The position numbers and the translations under genes are program-made. The notes beneath the pieces were generated by a model. That model was given only the letters and a program-made list of their open reading frames with translations. It was not told where the DNA came from and did no database searches. 64,000 bases of DNA from CAWABB01 sp963780165. GTDB lineage: Bacteria; Bacteroidota; Ignavibacteria; UBA10030; UBA6906. The stretch spans positions 427,007 to 491,006 of the forward strand of contig CAWABB010000006.1 of assembly GCA_963780165.1 (NCBI GenBank). Direction: 5' to 3'. Positions 9,051 to 18,587 of this stretch are shown here, one piece after another. The first letter of the stretch is position 1. The number at the start of each line of letters is the position of its first letter.

Positions 9051-9072
9051 TGTCAGGCCAGAAGGAGAAGCC

Positions 9073-11538
9073 ATGCGCAGGGCTCTAATCCTCGCCGTCA
9101 TCACCCCCATCCTCATCCTCCCGGCTCCGCTCCTGGCGGGCACGACAGGGAAAATCCGCGGCCACATCACCGAGCGTGCGTCCGGTGAGGGGCTTGCGGG
9201 GGCAAACGTGTCGGTGGTCGGCACCCAGCTCGGGGCCGCCACGAAGTTCGACGGAGAGTACATCATCCTCAATGTGCCACCAGGCGCATACGAGCTCCGG
9301 GCGACCATGGTGGGCTACGGCCCGATAACGGTCCGCCAGGTCCGCGTCGTCGCGGACCAGACTACCACGATCGATGCCCAGATGTCTGAGTCGGCTGTGG
9401 AGCTCGCAGATGTGATCGTGCAAGCGGAACGCCCGATGGTTCAGCGCGACCTCACCGCCACGCAGGCGGTCGTCTCGTCGGAGCAGATCAAGCAGCTTCC
9501 GGTGAGAAACTTCACGGAGGTCGTCCAGATCCAGGCCGGCGTGGTGGGCGACGGGAACACGCTGCACATCCGCGGAGGCCGGGGCAACGAGGTCGCCTAC
9601 CTCATTGACGGAATGTACGTCCGGGATCCGGTGATGGGCACGCTTGGCACGGCCATCAATAACGACGCCATTTCCGAGCTGAACACGCTCAGCGGAACGT
9701 TCAATGCTGAATACGGCAACGCGCTGAGCGGCGTTGTGAACATCGTCACCAAAGAGGGCGGCAGCAGGTTCGCGGGTAGCTTCGAAGCACGCACCAGCGA
9801 GTTCGGGTTTTCGCCATACAAGGAGATGAGGGAAAACCGCATTTCGGGAACGGTGGGCGGGCCGATCACCGGCGATGATTTCACATTCTTCGCGAGCGGC
9901 GAACGGGATGCCAGGAGCAGCTGGCTTCCCTATGGCTCAGAGTCAGTCATCTCGGGGATCGCAAAACTCGCCGTGCGTCCGGTCCCCTCTTTGAAGGTCG
10001 TGACCACCGGCCGGTACTCCGAGATCTTCCGCCGGCCATACAGCCACGAATGGAAATACATCCCGGACCAGTACCTCCGCCAACGGGAGTACAGCCGCCA
10101 GGGGATCCTCGCGCTGACTCACACGGTTGCACCGAATCTCTTCTATGATGTCCGGTTTTCGTATTTCAACCAGTCCTACTACTCGGGACTCGACAAAGAC
10201 ACGTCGCTCTACATTTCCGCGACGAATTGGCTGTGGGGGCCCCAGGGCAATGGGCGCGAATTCTGGAGCCTCGCCGATCCGCTGGACATCACGAACAATA
10301 AGACGGAGACGTTCGACTTCAAGGCCGACATGGTCTGGCAGCTCGGACGCATCAATGAGCTCAAGACCGGGATCCAGCTGAAGAAGTACAACCTGCGGTA
10401 TGTCAACATCTACGACCCGACGCGGGATAACCCGTACGTCACTGATTTCACGAAGAACCCGGTTGAGGCCGCTGCATACTTCCAGGATAAGATAGAACTG
10501 CAGTCCCTCATTGTGAACCTCGGCCTCAGACTGGATTACATGAACCAGCGCTCGCCGTATCGTTCCGACCCGCTCGACCCGACTTCCGTTGTCCAGTCAA
10601 CGCCGAAAGCGCAGTGGAGCCCGCGGCTGGGAGTGGCCCACCCTATCAGCGACCGGACGTCGCTGCACTTTTCCTACGGCCACTTCTTCCAGATTCCAAC
10701 CTACGACCGATTCTTCGAGAACTCGCAATACGACATCTCCGTTCGTGAGCCGCTGTTCGGGAACCCCAACCTGGACGCAGAGCGGAAGATTTCCTACGAG
10801 GTCGGGCTTTCACATCAGTTCACCGCCACGCTCGCCGGGACATTTACGGCTCAGTATACAGACGTCACGGGACTCATCGGCACGCAGTACTACTACCCGT
10901 TCGTAGGGGGGCGGTACATAGGGTACACAGTCTACGTGAACGACGACTATGCGAACGTCCGCGGATTCGAGGTCAGCCTCGTCCTCCGCCGCACATACCA
11001 TGTCTCCGGATCGCTGACCTACACGTACATGTCTGCTCGTGGGAGCGCCTCCTCTGAAACGGAGGATTACCCGGCCGTCTACAAGTCGACCAGCCTCTAT
11101 CCCCTCGATTGGGACCGGAATCATATCCTGAACGTCACTGTGAGCCTGGGTTGGGATGCCGACGAGGGCCCGGAGGTCTTGGGGATCAAGCCGCTGGAGA
11201 ATACAAACTGGAACTTCCTTTTCCGCGCAGCCAGCGGCCTCCCGTACACTCCATCCGGGCGGGATATCTCGTTTGTCCCCAAGAACTCGGCGAGAATTCC
11301 TGCAAACCTCCAGCTCGATTTCGAGCTGCTCAAGGAGTGGAGAATACGGCCGATTACCTTCGGAGTCTTCTTCGAGGCCTTGAATATCCTTGGGAAGGAA
11401 AACGTCCGGAGTGTCTATACGGATACGGGGTTGCCGGATTTCACCACCTTCGGCAATCACTCGGCCGAATACATGGCCGACCCCAGCAATTACTATGCGC
11501 CGCGCCGACTCCGTGTCGGCGTGCGGCTCATGTTCTGA
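9073..11538 (+). CDS. TonB-dependent outer-membrane receptor with carboxypeptidase-regulatory N-domain
   Basis: About 821 residues. The start at 9073 follows GAAGGAGAAG and opens a signal peptide (MRRALILAVITPILILPAPLLAG). Next comes a CarboxypepD_reg-like domain (GKIRGHITERASGEGLAGANV, to about residue 110), then a plug domain (LPVRNFTEVVQIQAGV, then LHIRGGRGNEVAYLIDG) and a C-terminal beta-barrel ending in ...RLRVGVRLMF with the terminal aromatic residue expected of outer-membrane proteins. SusC-like architecture, but no SusD-like gene follows; instead a large secreted protein and a PorV-like protein do. The ligand is unknown. Confidence 0.9.
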   Translation: MRRALILAVITPILILPAPLLAGTTGKIRGHITERASGEGLAGANVSVVGTQLGAATKFDGEYIILNVPPGAYELRATMVGYGPITVRQVRVVADQTTTIDAQMSESAVELADVIVQAERPMVQRDLTATQAVVSSEQIKQLPVRNFTEVVQIQAGVVGDGNTLHIRGGRGNEVAYLIDGMYVRDPVMGTLGTAINNDAISELNTLSGTFNAEYGNALSGVVNIVTKEGGSRFAGSFEARTSEFGFSPYKEMRENRISGTVGGPITGDDFTFFASGERDARSSWLPYGSESVISGIAKLAVRPVPSLKVVTTGRYSEIFRRPYSHEWKYIPDQYLRQREYSRQGILALTHTVAPNLFYDVRFSYFNQSYYSGLDKDTSLYISATNWLWGPQGNGREFWSLADPLDITNNKTETFDFKADMVWQLGRINELKTGIQLKKYNLRYVNIYDPTRDNPYVTDFTKNPVEAAAYFQDKIELQSLIVNLGLRLDYMNQRSPYRSDPLDPTSVVQSTPKAQWSPRLGVAHPISDRTSLHFSYGHFFQIPTYDRFFENSQYDISVREPLFGNPNLDAERKISYEVGLSHQFTATLAGTFTAQYTDVTGLIGTQYYYPFVGGRYIGYTVYVNDDYANVRGFEVSLVLRRTYHVSGSLTYTYMSARGSASSETEDYPAVYKSTSLYPLDWDRNHILNVTVSLGWDADEGPEVLGIKPLENTNWNFLFRAASGLPYTPSGRDISFVPKNSARIPANLQLDFELLKEWRIRPITFGVFFEALNILGKENVRSVYTDTGLPDFTTFGNHSAEYMADPSNYYAPRRLRVGVRLMF

Positions 11539-11584
11539 CAGAGGCTCAGCCATGCACTCACCAGTTAAAGGAGTACCCGCAACC

Positions 11585-14401
11585 ATGAAATGGTTGAGCG
11601 TGTGTTGCCTCGCATTCCTCTCGATCGTGACGGCGCCTACGGCGGGGGCACAGTCAAGGAAGGCGCAGGAGGAGCGAGAGCGCCTTCTCGAAAAGCCGGA
11701 GTCAATCTTCGACCGTGCGCTCGGCATCCACAGCCGCAGCAACATCGGTCACTCGTTCGAGAACCGCGGAAAGCAGTACCCGCGGAGGTCGTACTTCGAC
11801 CAGGGCATCGTGTCGGGGGAATTTCCCATCGGGAGCCAACGCGAATACATCTACCGTGCGAACCCGTACGTGGGAATTCCGGGAAACGTGATCCAGGGCC
11901 GCTGGCGTGAGAACGAAGAATGGGAGGCGGTCGCAGGGTATCACAACCGGGACAGCGCACGCGTGGCCGTCTCCACGAAACCCTACACATGGCCCGCGAC
12001 AGGCTGGCCGGTCAGGGACGCCCAGGGGAATCCCGTCTTTGTCTCAGACGAGGACACCTACTGCGTCTATAGCGATTCCAACAATACGGTCTCCAGGCTC
12101 GGCATTCAGATAAACCAGACCGGGTATGCGTTCAGCTACAAGAGCGTGCGTAACTTGATCGTTTTCATCTATCAGATCGTCAATAGATCGACCACCACGT
12201 ATCCGGACCTCTACTTTGGCATGTATGCCGATTGTGACGTCGGGAATACGGTCGGAGAGGGCACCGATGAATGGGTCGATGATCGAATAGGGTTCGACAA
12301 GTCCCTGGAACTGGTGTACTACTACGACGACGGCTATACTGCCGACTGGGCAGGCGGGAGAACTGGCTACTTCGGGGTCACCTTTCTGCAGACTCCCGCC
12401 GTCAATGACTCCCAGCTCGGAATCACGGACTGGCATAACTTCATGCTCGAAGATGACATCGACAAGGATGCGCTCGAGTATGCAATCATGACCAGCTCCG
12501 ATTCCCTGTACCGGTCGCCGGACGGGTTCCGGTATTTCCACGTTGGTCCAAACCCCACAAGTCTTCACTATGATGACCCGTCCATCATCCCGCCGGAGGG
12601 ATATCAGGATGTCGCGTTCCTGAGTTCGGGACCGTACACGCTGAACGGTGGCGACACACTCACGTTCGTGACTGCCTTCGTCGCCGGAAACACGGAAGCC
12701 GAGCTCAAGGCGGTGACGCGTCGTGCGTTCGACCTCGTGGCGGACGGATACCTGACGCCAAAGCCGCCGCCCTCGCCAAACGTCAGTGCGCTGGAAGGTG
12801 ACCGCCGCGCGACCATCACCTGGGATAACCTCCCGGAGTCGGCGCGAGACCCGGTCACTGGCTACATGGACTTTGAGGGATACCGTCTCTACAAGAGCAC
12901 CGACCGCGGGCAACACTGGGATCAGTTCGACCGGAATCAGTTCCCGGAGCTCGGGGCGACTCCCGTGCCGCTCGGCGAGTTTGACAAGGGCAACGGCATC
13001 GGCGAAGACAAAGGGCTTCAGTATCTCTTCGTCGACAGCAGCCTCGTGAATGGCTTTGAGTACTGGTACTCCGTCACAGCCTACGATGCCGGCGATTCTG
13101 TCAACGAGAGCCTTGAAAGCCCTCGGGGCAACACCGTGGACGAGCCGAACGTCGTCAAGGTGATCCCCCGCAGCGCAGCCGTGGGGCGCATACCGGTCGG
13201 CAACACGGCGGTGGCGCACGAGGGGGCGTCCAACGCAGTGGTGACGGTTCAGACACAGGACGTGAACCAGGCCGGTGGCAAGGCCTACGAGGTGCTGTTC
13301 GCGCCGGCTAGCGAGATCATCAGCGGTAATCTGATGAGCGCGATCGAGGTCAGCCTTGACTCTGTCTACCCCCGCGCAGCCCGAACCTACGCGCTCGTCT
13401 TCATCTCACCAACCACGTACAAGGTCTGGGACCTCTCCATCAACAGACTTCAGATCCGGTCGGCCCCGTACGTCTCTGGTCAGCCGATCAGGTTCAACGG
13501 GCTCCGCATCGTCCTGACCGACACCACGACAGTTCCCGATTTCCTGCCGCAGGCGGGCGACTCAGTCCTCTTCTCGGTGGGCTTGTCAATGCGCGCCAAC
13601 GGCATCGAGACACTCCCGCTCCGGAGACTCTCGTTCGGGACAACATATGTCGACTCGCTCGGAGTACTGCTCCGCTTTGATCCTATCCCCCCCATCGCAT
13701 CAGTGCAACAGGTGGTCGGATCGAACCCGCTCAACGTCGTCGCCGCGCCGGTGGACACGTCGCAGATCGTGACGCAGACCTACACGCTGACCGTCGATAG
13801 CGTCTACCCCGCCGACGCCACCGGGTTGAACTATCTCCTGAGCGTCATCCTGACGGATGCAGGGGGCCGACGAGTTTCAAGCGATGCCGCACTGCCAAGC
13901 GGAGGCATCGTGAGCGGGCCGGGCGACCCGGCAGCGTTCGAACTTACGATCACGTTCAGGAGCGACGATCTTCGCCCCACCGTCGGGACGAAGGTCGAGA
14001 TCAAGACGGTCGGGCAGATACCCCTCACCTACGCTGATCACTATTCCTTCCAGACCACGGCTGCAGGCGAGGACGCTGTCACCATCGCTTCAGGGCTGGA
14101 GCGGATCAAGGTAGTCCCGAATCCCTACATCGTCAGCTCGCTGTACGAGGAAGAGTTCGGCGCTTCGCGCCGCGAGCCGATTCGGCAGTTGAAATTCAAC
14201 AACCTGCCGTCGCGGTGCACGATCACGATCTTCACGATGGATGGCGATCGCATCAAGACGATCCATCACGAAAGCGACAACGGTACGGAAACCTGGGATA
14301 TGCGGGGTGACGGGGGGAGAGAGATTGCCTCAGGAGTCTACATCTATCTCGTCCAGACTGACGCCGGCGAGCGTATTGACCGCTTCGCGGTAATCAAGTA
14401 G
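11585..14401 (+). CDS. Large secreted fibronectin-III-type protein with C-terminal sorting-like domain
   Basis: About 938 residues; the start at 11585 opens a signal peptide (MKWLSVCCLAFLSIVTAPTAGAQ) behind AAAGGAG at 11566-11572. An alternative ATG lies at 11552. The middle (around residues 395-510) resembles a fibronectin type III module (WDNLPESARDPVTGYMDFEGYRLYKS). The end (VVPNPYIVSS, LPSRCTITIFTMDGDRIKTI, SGVYIYLVQTD) resembles FlgD/T9SS C-terminal domains, with PNPY in place of PNPF. It sits between the TonB receptor and a PorV-like protein, a trio that suggests a surface complex. No catalytic residues are recognised. Confidence 0.75.
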   Translation: MKWLSVCCLAFLSIVTAPTAGAQSRKAQEERERLLEKPESIFDRALGIHSRSNIGHSFENRGKQYPRRSYFDQGIVSGEFPIGSQREYIYRANPYVGIPGNVIQGRWRENEEWEAVAGYHNRDSARVAVSTKPYTWPATGWPVRDAQGNPVFVSDEDTYCVYSDSNNTVSRLGIQINQTGYAFSYKSVRNLIVFIYQIVNRSTTTYPDLYFGMYADCDVGNTVGEGTDEWVDDRIGFDKSLELVYYYDDGYTADWAGGRTGYFGVTFLQTPAVNDSQLGITDWHNFMLEDDIDKDALEYAIMTSSDSLYRSPDGFRYFHVGPNPTSLHYDDPSIIPPEGYQDVAFLSSGPYTLNGGDTLTFVTAFVAGNTEAELKAVTRRAFDLVADGYLTPKPPPSPNVSALEGDRRATITWDNLPESARDPVTGYMDFEGYRLYKSTDRGQHWDQFDRNQFPELGATPVPLGEFDKGNGIGEDKGLQYLFVDSSLVNGFEYWYSVTAYDAGDSVNESLESPRGNTVDEPNVVKVIPRSAAVGRIPVGNTAVAHEGASNAVVTVQTQDVNQAGGKAYEVLFAPASEIISGNLMSAIEVSLDSVYPRAARTYALVFISPTTYKVWDLSINRLQIRSAPYVSGQPIRFNGLRIVLTDTTTVPDFLPQAGDSVLFSVGLSMRANGIETLPLRRLSFGTTYVDSLGVLLRFDPIPPIASVQQVVGSNPLNVVAAPVDTSQIVTQTYTLTVDSVYPADATGLNYLLSVILTDAGGRRVSSDAALPSGGIVSGPGDPAAFELTITFRSDDLRPTVGTKVEIKTVGQIPLTYADHYSFQTTAAGEDAVTIASGLERIKVVPNPYIVSSLYEEEFGASRREPIRQLKFNNLPSRCTITIFTMDGDRIKTIHHESDNGTETWDMRGDGGREIASGVYIYLVQTDAGERIDRFAVIK

Positions 14402-14410
14402 GAGGCCACG

Positions 14411-15415
14411 ATGAACAACTTCATACGCATCGGATGCATCGCACTGGGCCTCCTCGCTTACCAGACGGCTGTTGCCGAAAATCCGAATATTGGCACCGCC
14501 GGCGCACAGTTCCTTCAGATTCCGGTAGGCGCACGGGCCACCGCCATGGGCGGCGCAGTTGTCGGACACATCAACGACGCGTCGTCCCTGTTCTGGAATC
14601 CGGCAGGGATCGTGGGCGTCCCCTCCGGGTCCCTCTTCGCCGGCTACACCTCGTGGTGGGCCTCCGTAGGCCTGAGCCATGCGGCGTTTGTCTACTCCAT
14701 CGGGGATGTCGGATCGTTCGGCGTCTCGGCCACCATGCTGGGGATGGACGCCATGGCTGTTACGACCGAGCTCCAGCCCGAAGGGACGGGCGAGTCGTTT
14801 GATGCCCGGGACCTGATGGTCGGGATCTCATATGCCCGGCGGCTCACGGATGACTTCAGCGTCGGGGTGACAGCAAAGTACGTCTATCAATCGATCTGGC
14901 GGGAAAGCGCGTCGGGAATCGCTTTCGATGTCGGTACGCAATACCGCATCGGCGTAGGAGACCTGACCCTGGCGATGGCCATGACGAATTTCGGCGCCGA
15001 TATGAAGATGGACGGACAGGATCTGGACATCAAATACGACGCGAGTACCGACGGCCCCAACAATCGCCTGTCGCCCGCCCGCCTGGAGTCAGAGGAATTC
15101 CCCCTCCCCCTCCATTTCCAGGTGGGGATATCCATGACGGTGATCGATCTCGAGGAGGTGGGAGTGCTGCTGGCGGTGGACGTCACGCACCCGAATGATA
15201 CACGCGAGCGGGTGAACCTGGGGACAGAAGTGCGGGTCCTGCAGAACTTCTTCCTGCGGGGCGGGTACCGCATCAATTACGATATCGAATCGGGGACGAT
15301 GGGCGCCGGCGTGCGGGTACCCGTAGGCGATTTGCGGGTCAACTTCGACTACGCCTACGCGATCTACGACATGCTCCCGAGCATTCACAGGATCTCGCTC
15401 GGGGTGGATTTCTAG
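14411..15415 (+). CDS. PorV/PorQ-family (UPF0164) outer-membrane protein
   Basis: A 334-residue protein with signal peptide (MNNFIRIGCIALGLLAYQTAVAE) and the family's N-terminal signature: AGAQFLQIPVGARATAMGGA and SSLFWNPAGI. The rest alternates amphipathic strands as in a FadL-like 14-strand barrel. PorV-type proteins shuttle T9SS cargo from the translocon to the PorU attachment complex. This copy differs from the PorV at 34.8 kb and lies nine bases after a secreted-protein gene, so it may serve that protein specifically. That partnership is an inference. Confidence 0.8.
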   Translation: MNNFIRIGCIALGLLAYQTAVAENPNIGTAGAQFLQIPVGARATAMGGAVVGHINDASSLFWNPAGIVGVPSGSLFAGYTSWWASVGLSHAAFVYSIGDVGSFGVSATMLGMDAMAVTTELQPEGTGESFDARDLMVGISYARRLTDDFSVGVTAKYVYQSIWRESASGIAFDVGTQYRIGVGDLTLAMAMTNFGADMKMDGQDLDIKYDASTDGPNNRLSPARLESEEFPLPLHFQVGISMTVIDLEEVGVLLAVDVTHPNDTRERVNLGTEVRVLQNFFLRGGYRINYDIESGTMGAGVRVPVGDLRVNFDYAYAIYDMLPSIHRISLGVDF

Positions 15416-15465
15416 CAGTCGTCTGTCGAGGCGGCGCCGCAAGGCGCTGCACCCTCCCATCGCAC

Positions 15466-15490
15466 AAACGCCGGGCATCACCCGGCGTTT
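15466..15490. terminator. Bidirectional hairpin terminator
   Basis: Perfect 10-bp stem AAACGCCGGG/CCCGGCGTTT with a 5-base loop between the convergent PorV-like gene and the DAHP synthase gene. The A/T ends of the stem would give a short U-tract in either direction. Confidence 0.6.
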
Positions 15491-15613
15491 GCGTTCTGTA
15501 CACGTCCGCTCCACTTTGAAGCCTGACTCGCGCCCCACCCACCAGCTGGTCAGACAGACGGCTGGGCGCAGTGCGCGTTCCAACTATCGACAACACACGA
15601 CGTCATATTAGGA

Positions 15614-16636
15614 TTATCTTGGAACGGCATTAGTTCGCAGTGCGCGCGAGAGATGCTGCACCCTCTGCATGAGGTCGCGGAATCCGTCGGGGGTCAGCGA
15701 CTGTTCCCCGTCCGAGAGCGCCCGGGCGGGGTCGGGGTGGACTTCAACAATCAGGCCGTCCGCTCCGGCGGCAACCGCCGCAAGGCTCATCGGCAGGACA
15801 AGGTCTTGCCGGCCGGTGCCGTGGCTCGGGTCGACCAGGATCGGGAGGTGCGAGAGGAGGTGCACCGCGGGCACGATGTTCAGGTCGAGCGTGTTCCGGG
15901 TGTATTCGACGAACGTCCTGATCCCGCGCTCGCATAGCACGACCTGCTGATTGCCGCCCGAGAGGATGTACTCGGCGCTCATCAGGAGCTCGTTCAGCGT
16001 CGCAGAGAAATGGCGTTTCAGGAGAATCGGCTTCTTGATCCGCGCCAGTGATCGGAGGAGCTTCGTGTTGTGCATGTTCCGCGCTCCGACCTGCATCATG
16101 TCGGCATACTCCGCGACCATCTCCACTTCGCCGGACTCCATCACCTCCGTCACGATGCCGAGCCCGGTCTTCTCCCTCACGTTCGCCAGTATCCGGAGGC
16201 CGTCCTCCCCTAACCCTTGAAATGCATAGGGGCTGGTTCTCGGCTTATAGGCGCCGCCGCGCAAAAGCCGTGCGCCGGCCTGCTTGACCGCGATGGCGGT
16301 CGTGAGGACCTGCTCCTCCGTCTCCACCGAGCACGGCCCGGCAATGACCACGAGGTCGCCCCCGCCGATCCGTACCCCGGCCACATCGACCACCGTATTC
16401 TCTTGCCGGAACTCCCGGCTCGCAAGCTTGTACGGCTTCAGGATCGGGATGACATCCTCGACGTGCGGCAACATCCCGAGCTGCTCTTTGCGGATGAGGC
16501 GCTCGTCGCCGATCACGCCGATGATCGTGCGCTCGACTCCCCGCGACACATGCGCCTGGAGTCCGAGCCTCGTGATCTGATCAACAACTGTCTGGGTGTC
16601 AGCCTCGGTGGAATGAGACTTCATTACGACGATCAT
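15614..16636 (-). CDS. aroF: 3-deoxy-7-phosphoheptulonate (DAHP) synthase, type I beta
   Basis: 340 residues. Condenses phosphoenolpyruvate with erythrose-4-phosphate, the first step of the shikimate pathway, in the cytoplasm. Residues 1-70 form the N-terminal ferredoxin-like domain seen in the I-beta class (MIVVMKSHSTEAD), a likely allosteric unit. The TIM barrel follows with VVIAGPCSVE, LLRGGAYKPRTSPY, RNMHNTKLL, KPILLKRHFSAT and VDPSHGTG. GGGAG lies six bases before the ATG. Its 5' leader contains the palindrome at 16,675-16,714, and a TTGATT-N17-TACGTA promoter lies just upstream of that. No other shikimate gene is adjacent. Confidence 0.92.
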   Translation of the reverse strand: MIVVMKSHSTEADTQTVVDQITRLGLQAHVSRGVERTIIGVIGDERLIRKEQLGMLPHVEDVIPILKPYKLASREFRQENTVVDVAGVRIGGGDLVVIAGPCSVETEEQVLTTAIAVKQAGARLLRGGAYKPRTSPYAFQGLGEDGLRILANVREKTGLGIVTEVMESGEVEMVAEYADMMQVGARNMHNTKLLRSLARIKKPILLKRHFSATLNELLMSAEYILSGGNQQVVLCERGIRTFVEYTRNTLDLNIVPAVHLLSHLPILVDPSHGTGRQDLVLPMSLAAVAAGADGLIVEVHPDPARALSDGEQSLTPDGFRDLMQRVQHLSRALRTNAVPR

Positions 16637-16674
16637 ACGTGCTCCCTATCCGACGAACAAGCCGCCCACACCGC

Positions 16675-16714
16675 GCCCACACGTGCGTCACCTAGGTGAC
16701 GCACGTGTGGGCGG
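16675..16714. repeat. Palindrome copy 1 (40 bp, CCTAGG-centred)
   Basis: Perfect inverted repeat with 20-bp arms around 16694|16695. The central 18 bases, GCGTCACCTAGGTGACGC, are shared with three other palindromes at 16.85, 18.43 and 18.59 kb; the outer arms (CGCCCACACGT and its complement) are unique to this copy. It lies in the aroF leader. Confidence 0.9.
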
Positions 16715-16767
16715 TGTGCACTGGAGGGACTGGGCTTCGGTTACGCCCGTGAGCGGTGGAATGATAC

Positions 16768-16796
16768 TACGTACGAAAGAGTAGAAAGAGAATCAA
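16768..16796 (-). promoter_or_regulatory. Probable aroF promoter
   Basis: Minus strand TTGATT (16796-16791), 17-base spacer, TACGTA (16773-16768). The predicted leader of about 125 bases includes palindrome copy 1. Confidence 0.45.
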
Positions 16797-16851
16797 GGAA
16801 ACCGCCCAAATTGCTGCAAATTCGGGGCATCCACGAAACACGACGTGCATC

Positions 16852-16881
16852 CCGTGAGCGTCACCTAGGTGACGCTCACGG
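16852..16881. repeat. Palindrome copy 2 (30 bp, same core)
   Basis: Perfect 15-bp arms around 16866|16867 with the core GCGTCACCTAGGTGACGC and private arms (CCGTGA and complement). It ends 20 bases before the -35 box of the FadL-type gene's promoter. Confidence 0.9.
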
Positions 16882-16901
16882 TGATGGAGGTCATGGGGGA
16901 C

Positions 16902-16930
16902 TTGCAAAGTGTTGTTAGGAGTAGTAGATT
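16902..16930 (+). promoter_or_regulatory. Probable promoter of the FadL-type porin gene
   Basis: TTGCAA (16902-16907), 17-base spacer, TAGATT (16925-16930), about 110 bases before ATG 17046. The stretch TAGATTTG also fits the TAnnTTTG box known from Bacteroidota. Confidence 0.5.
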
Positions 16931-17045
16931 TGGGGCACTTCGGACTGTTGAGATTGTCTACACTTCGTGGTGAGCTGGCAGCGATCTCGATTCTTTCTGT
17001 TCCTTCCACAATCCACATCCTCATCTACCAAACCTAGGAGCACTT

Positions 17046-18323
17046 ATGGGTCCAATGAGACGCACCATTCTCGTGGTCTGTGTTGCGCTTGTGTGGACAT
17101 CGGCCGTTTTCGCCAGCGGGTTCCAGATCAACGAACACGGGGCGAAGGCGATGGGCATGGGGGGCGCGTTCGTAGCACAGGCTTCGGATCCGTCAGCGAT
17201 CTTCTTCAACCCGGCAGGTCTCGGATTCCAGAAGGGGTTCAGCGCGATGTTAGGTGCGACCCTGATCATGCCCACCACCAGTCATACTACTCCGGGTGGT
17301 GTGACCACGGATATGGTGAGCCAAACCTTCTATCCCCCCAACGCTTACGTCACCTACGGGCTTGACTCACGGTGGAGCTTCGGGATCGGGTTCTTCGCCC
17401 CGTACGGGCTGGGGACCGAGTGGCCTAACAACTGGGCAGGCCAGAGGGAGGCTGTAAAGGCAGACCTGCAATCGTTCTACATCAACCCCGCTATCTCCTT
17501 CCGCCCCACCGAGCAGCTTTCAATCGGCGTCGGATTCAGCTACATCATCAGCAATGTCAACTTGAATCGCCGAGTCAATCTGCCGCAAGTTCCGGTCAAC
17601 CCGAATGACGGCACGGTAGATCTCGACGCCGACGGGACCTCGTACGATTTCAGCGTCGGTGTGCTGTACAAGCCCACGAAGGAGTTCTCGATTGGTGCTT
17701 CGTACCGCCATTCGGCCGAAATAGACTACGAGGGAACGGCGACATTCACCAACATGCCGTCTTTGACAACCCCCCTCGGGACGATTTCGCTGGCACCTTA
17801 CTTCCCGGGCGGGACTGGAAAGACGACAATCACCATGCCCAACCAGGGATGGATCGGCGTCGCTGTGACTCCGGCGGACCCGTTCACGCTGGAGGCGGAC
17901 TTCCAGTGGACACGGTGGTCGACGTACGAGACCCTGGCAATCGATATCCCGGTCGGCCCAGTTTTCCCGCTCGCCGGTCGGCCGCTGCAGGGTCCATCCA
18001 CCGCGGTGAAGGACTGGTTTGACGTGTTCATCGCTCGCCTGGGGGGCGAGTACCGCTGGGAGAAGGTCGCCCTCCGCCTCGGTATCATCTATGACTTCTC
18101 GCCGCAGCCCGATCGGACGGCCGAGCCGCTGCTGCCGGATGCCGACCGCTGGGAAGGCACAATCGGTCTGGGCTACAAGTTCTCCCAGAATTTCGGCGTG
18201 GATATCGCCTATCAGTATATCATGTTCAAGGACCGGACACTTACCAACCCGCCGACGGCGTTCCCCGGAACGTATGAGAGCACTGCCAACCTCGTCGGTC
18301 TCGATCTGGTCTACACGCCGTAG
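17046..18323 (+). CDS. OmpP1/FadL/TodX-family outer-membrane transport protein
   Basis: 425 residues; AGGAG at 17036-17040 precedes the ATG. Signal peptide to about residue 26 (ending VFASG), then the family hallmark at the mature N-terminus: SGFQINEHGAKAMGMGGAF and PSAIFFNPAGLGF. Later repeats of alternating strands end in LVGLDLVYTP. FadL-type barrels let long-chain fatty acids or other hydrophobic compounds cross the outer membrane. The gene stands alone, bracketed by two palindromes on each side and followed by two near-identical terminators, which is unusual. The substrate is unknown. Confidence 0.9.
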   Translation: MGPMRRTILVVCVALVWTSAVFASGFQINEHGAKAMGMGGAFVAQASDPSAIFFNPAGLGFQKGFSAMLGATLIMPTTSHTTPGGVTTDMVSQTFYPPNAYVTYGLDSRWSFGIGFFAPYGLGTEWPNNWAGQREAVKADLQSFYINPAISFRPTEQLSIGVGFSYIISNVNLNRRVNLPQVPVNPNDGTVDLDADGTSYDFSVGVLYKPTKEFSIGASYRHSAEIDYEGTATFTNMPSLTTPLGTISLAPYFPGGTGKTTITMPNQGWIGVAVTPADPFTLEADFQWTRWSTYETLAIDIPVGPVFPLAGRPLQGPSTAVKDWFDVFIARLGGEYRWEKVALRLGIIYDFSPQPDRTAEPLLPDADRWEGTIGLGYKFSQNFGVDIAYQYIMFKDRTLTNPPTAFPGTYESTANLVGLDLVYTP

Positions 18324-18350
18324 TAAGCAGCGTTTGGATATGGTGACGAG

Positions 18351-18388
18351 GCAGGGGCCCCGCGCTGGCGGGGCCCCTGCACGTTTTT
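18351..18388 (+). terminator. Strong terminator after the FadL-type gene, copy 1
   Basis: Perfect 13-bp stem GCAGGGGCCCCGC/GCGGGGCCCCTGC, loop GCTG, followed by ACGTTTTT. Confidence 0.85.
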
Positions 18389-18431
18389 GCGGAGGGTGCC
18401 AGTGGGCCCTACGTAGGGCACGCGGGGAGAG

Positions 18432-18459
18432 GATGAGCGTCACCTAGGTGACGCTCATC
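18432..18459. repeat. Palindrome copy 3 (28 bp, same core)
   Basis: Perfect 14-bp arms around 18445|18446; core GCGTCACCTAGGTGACGC, private outer bases GATGA and complement. Lies 43 bases past the first terminator. Confidence 0.9.
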
Positions 18460-18493
18460 TCATGGGAAGGTGGAAACTTCAGGGTGAAATGCA

Positions 18494-18531
18494 GCAGGGG
18501 CCTTGCAATGGCGGGGCCCCTGCGCGTTTTT
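18494..18531 (+). terminator. Second terminator, near-copy of the first
   Basis: GCAGGGGCCTTGC/GCGGGGCCCCTGC, loop AATG, then GCGTTTTT. The two changed bases give G-U pairs on the plus-strand RNA, so the hairpin is preserved. It is a duplicate of 18,351-18,388. Confidence 0.75.
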
Positions 18532-18587
18532 GCCGGGAGGGGGATCGATCAGGATCTCGCACACGGGATGCGGGGAGACCGACATGC

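Larger units (their letters stand above)
16637..17045. other. Divergent intergenic region aroF / fadL-type gene
   Basis: 409 bases without a gene. It holds one promoter for each flanking gene and two palindromes sharing a common core (16,675-16,714 and 16,852-16,881), listed separately. Confidence 0.7.
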
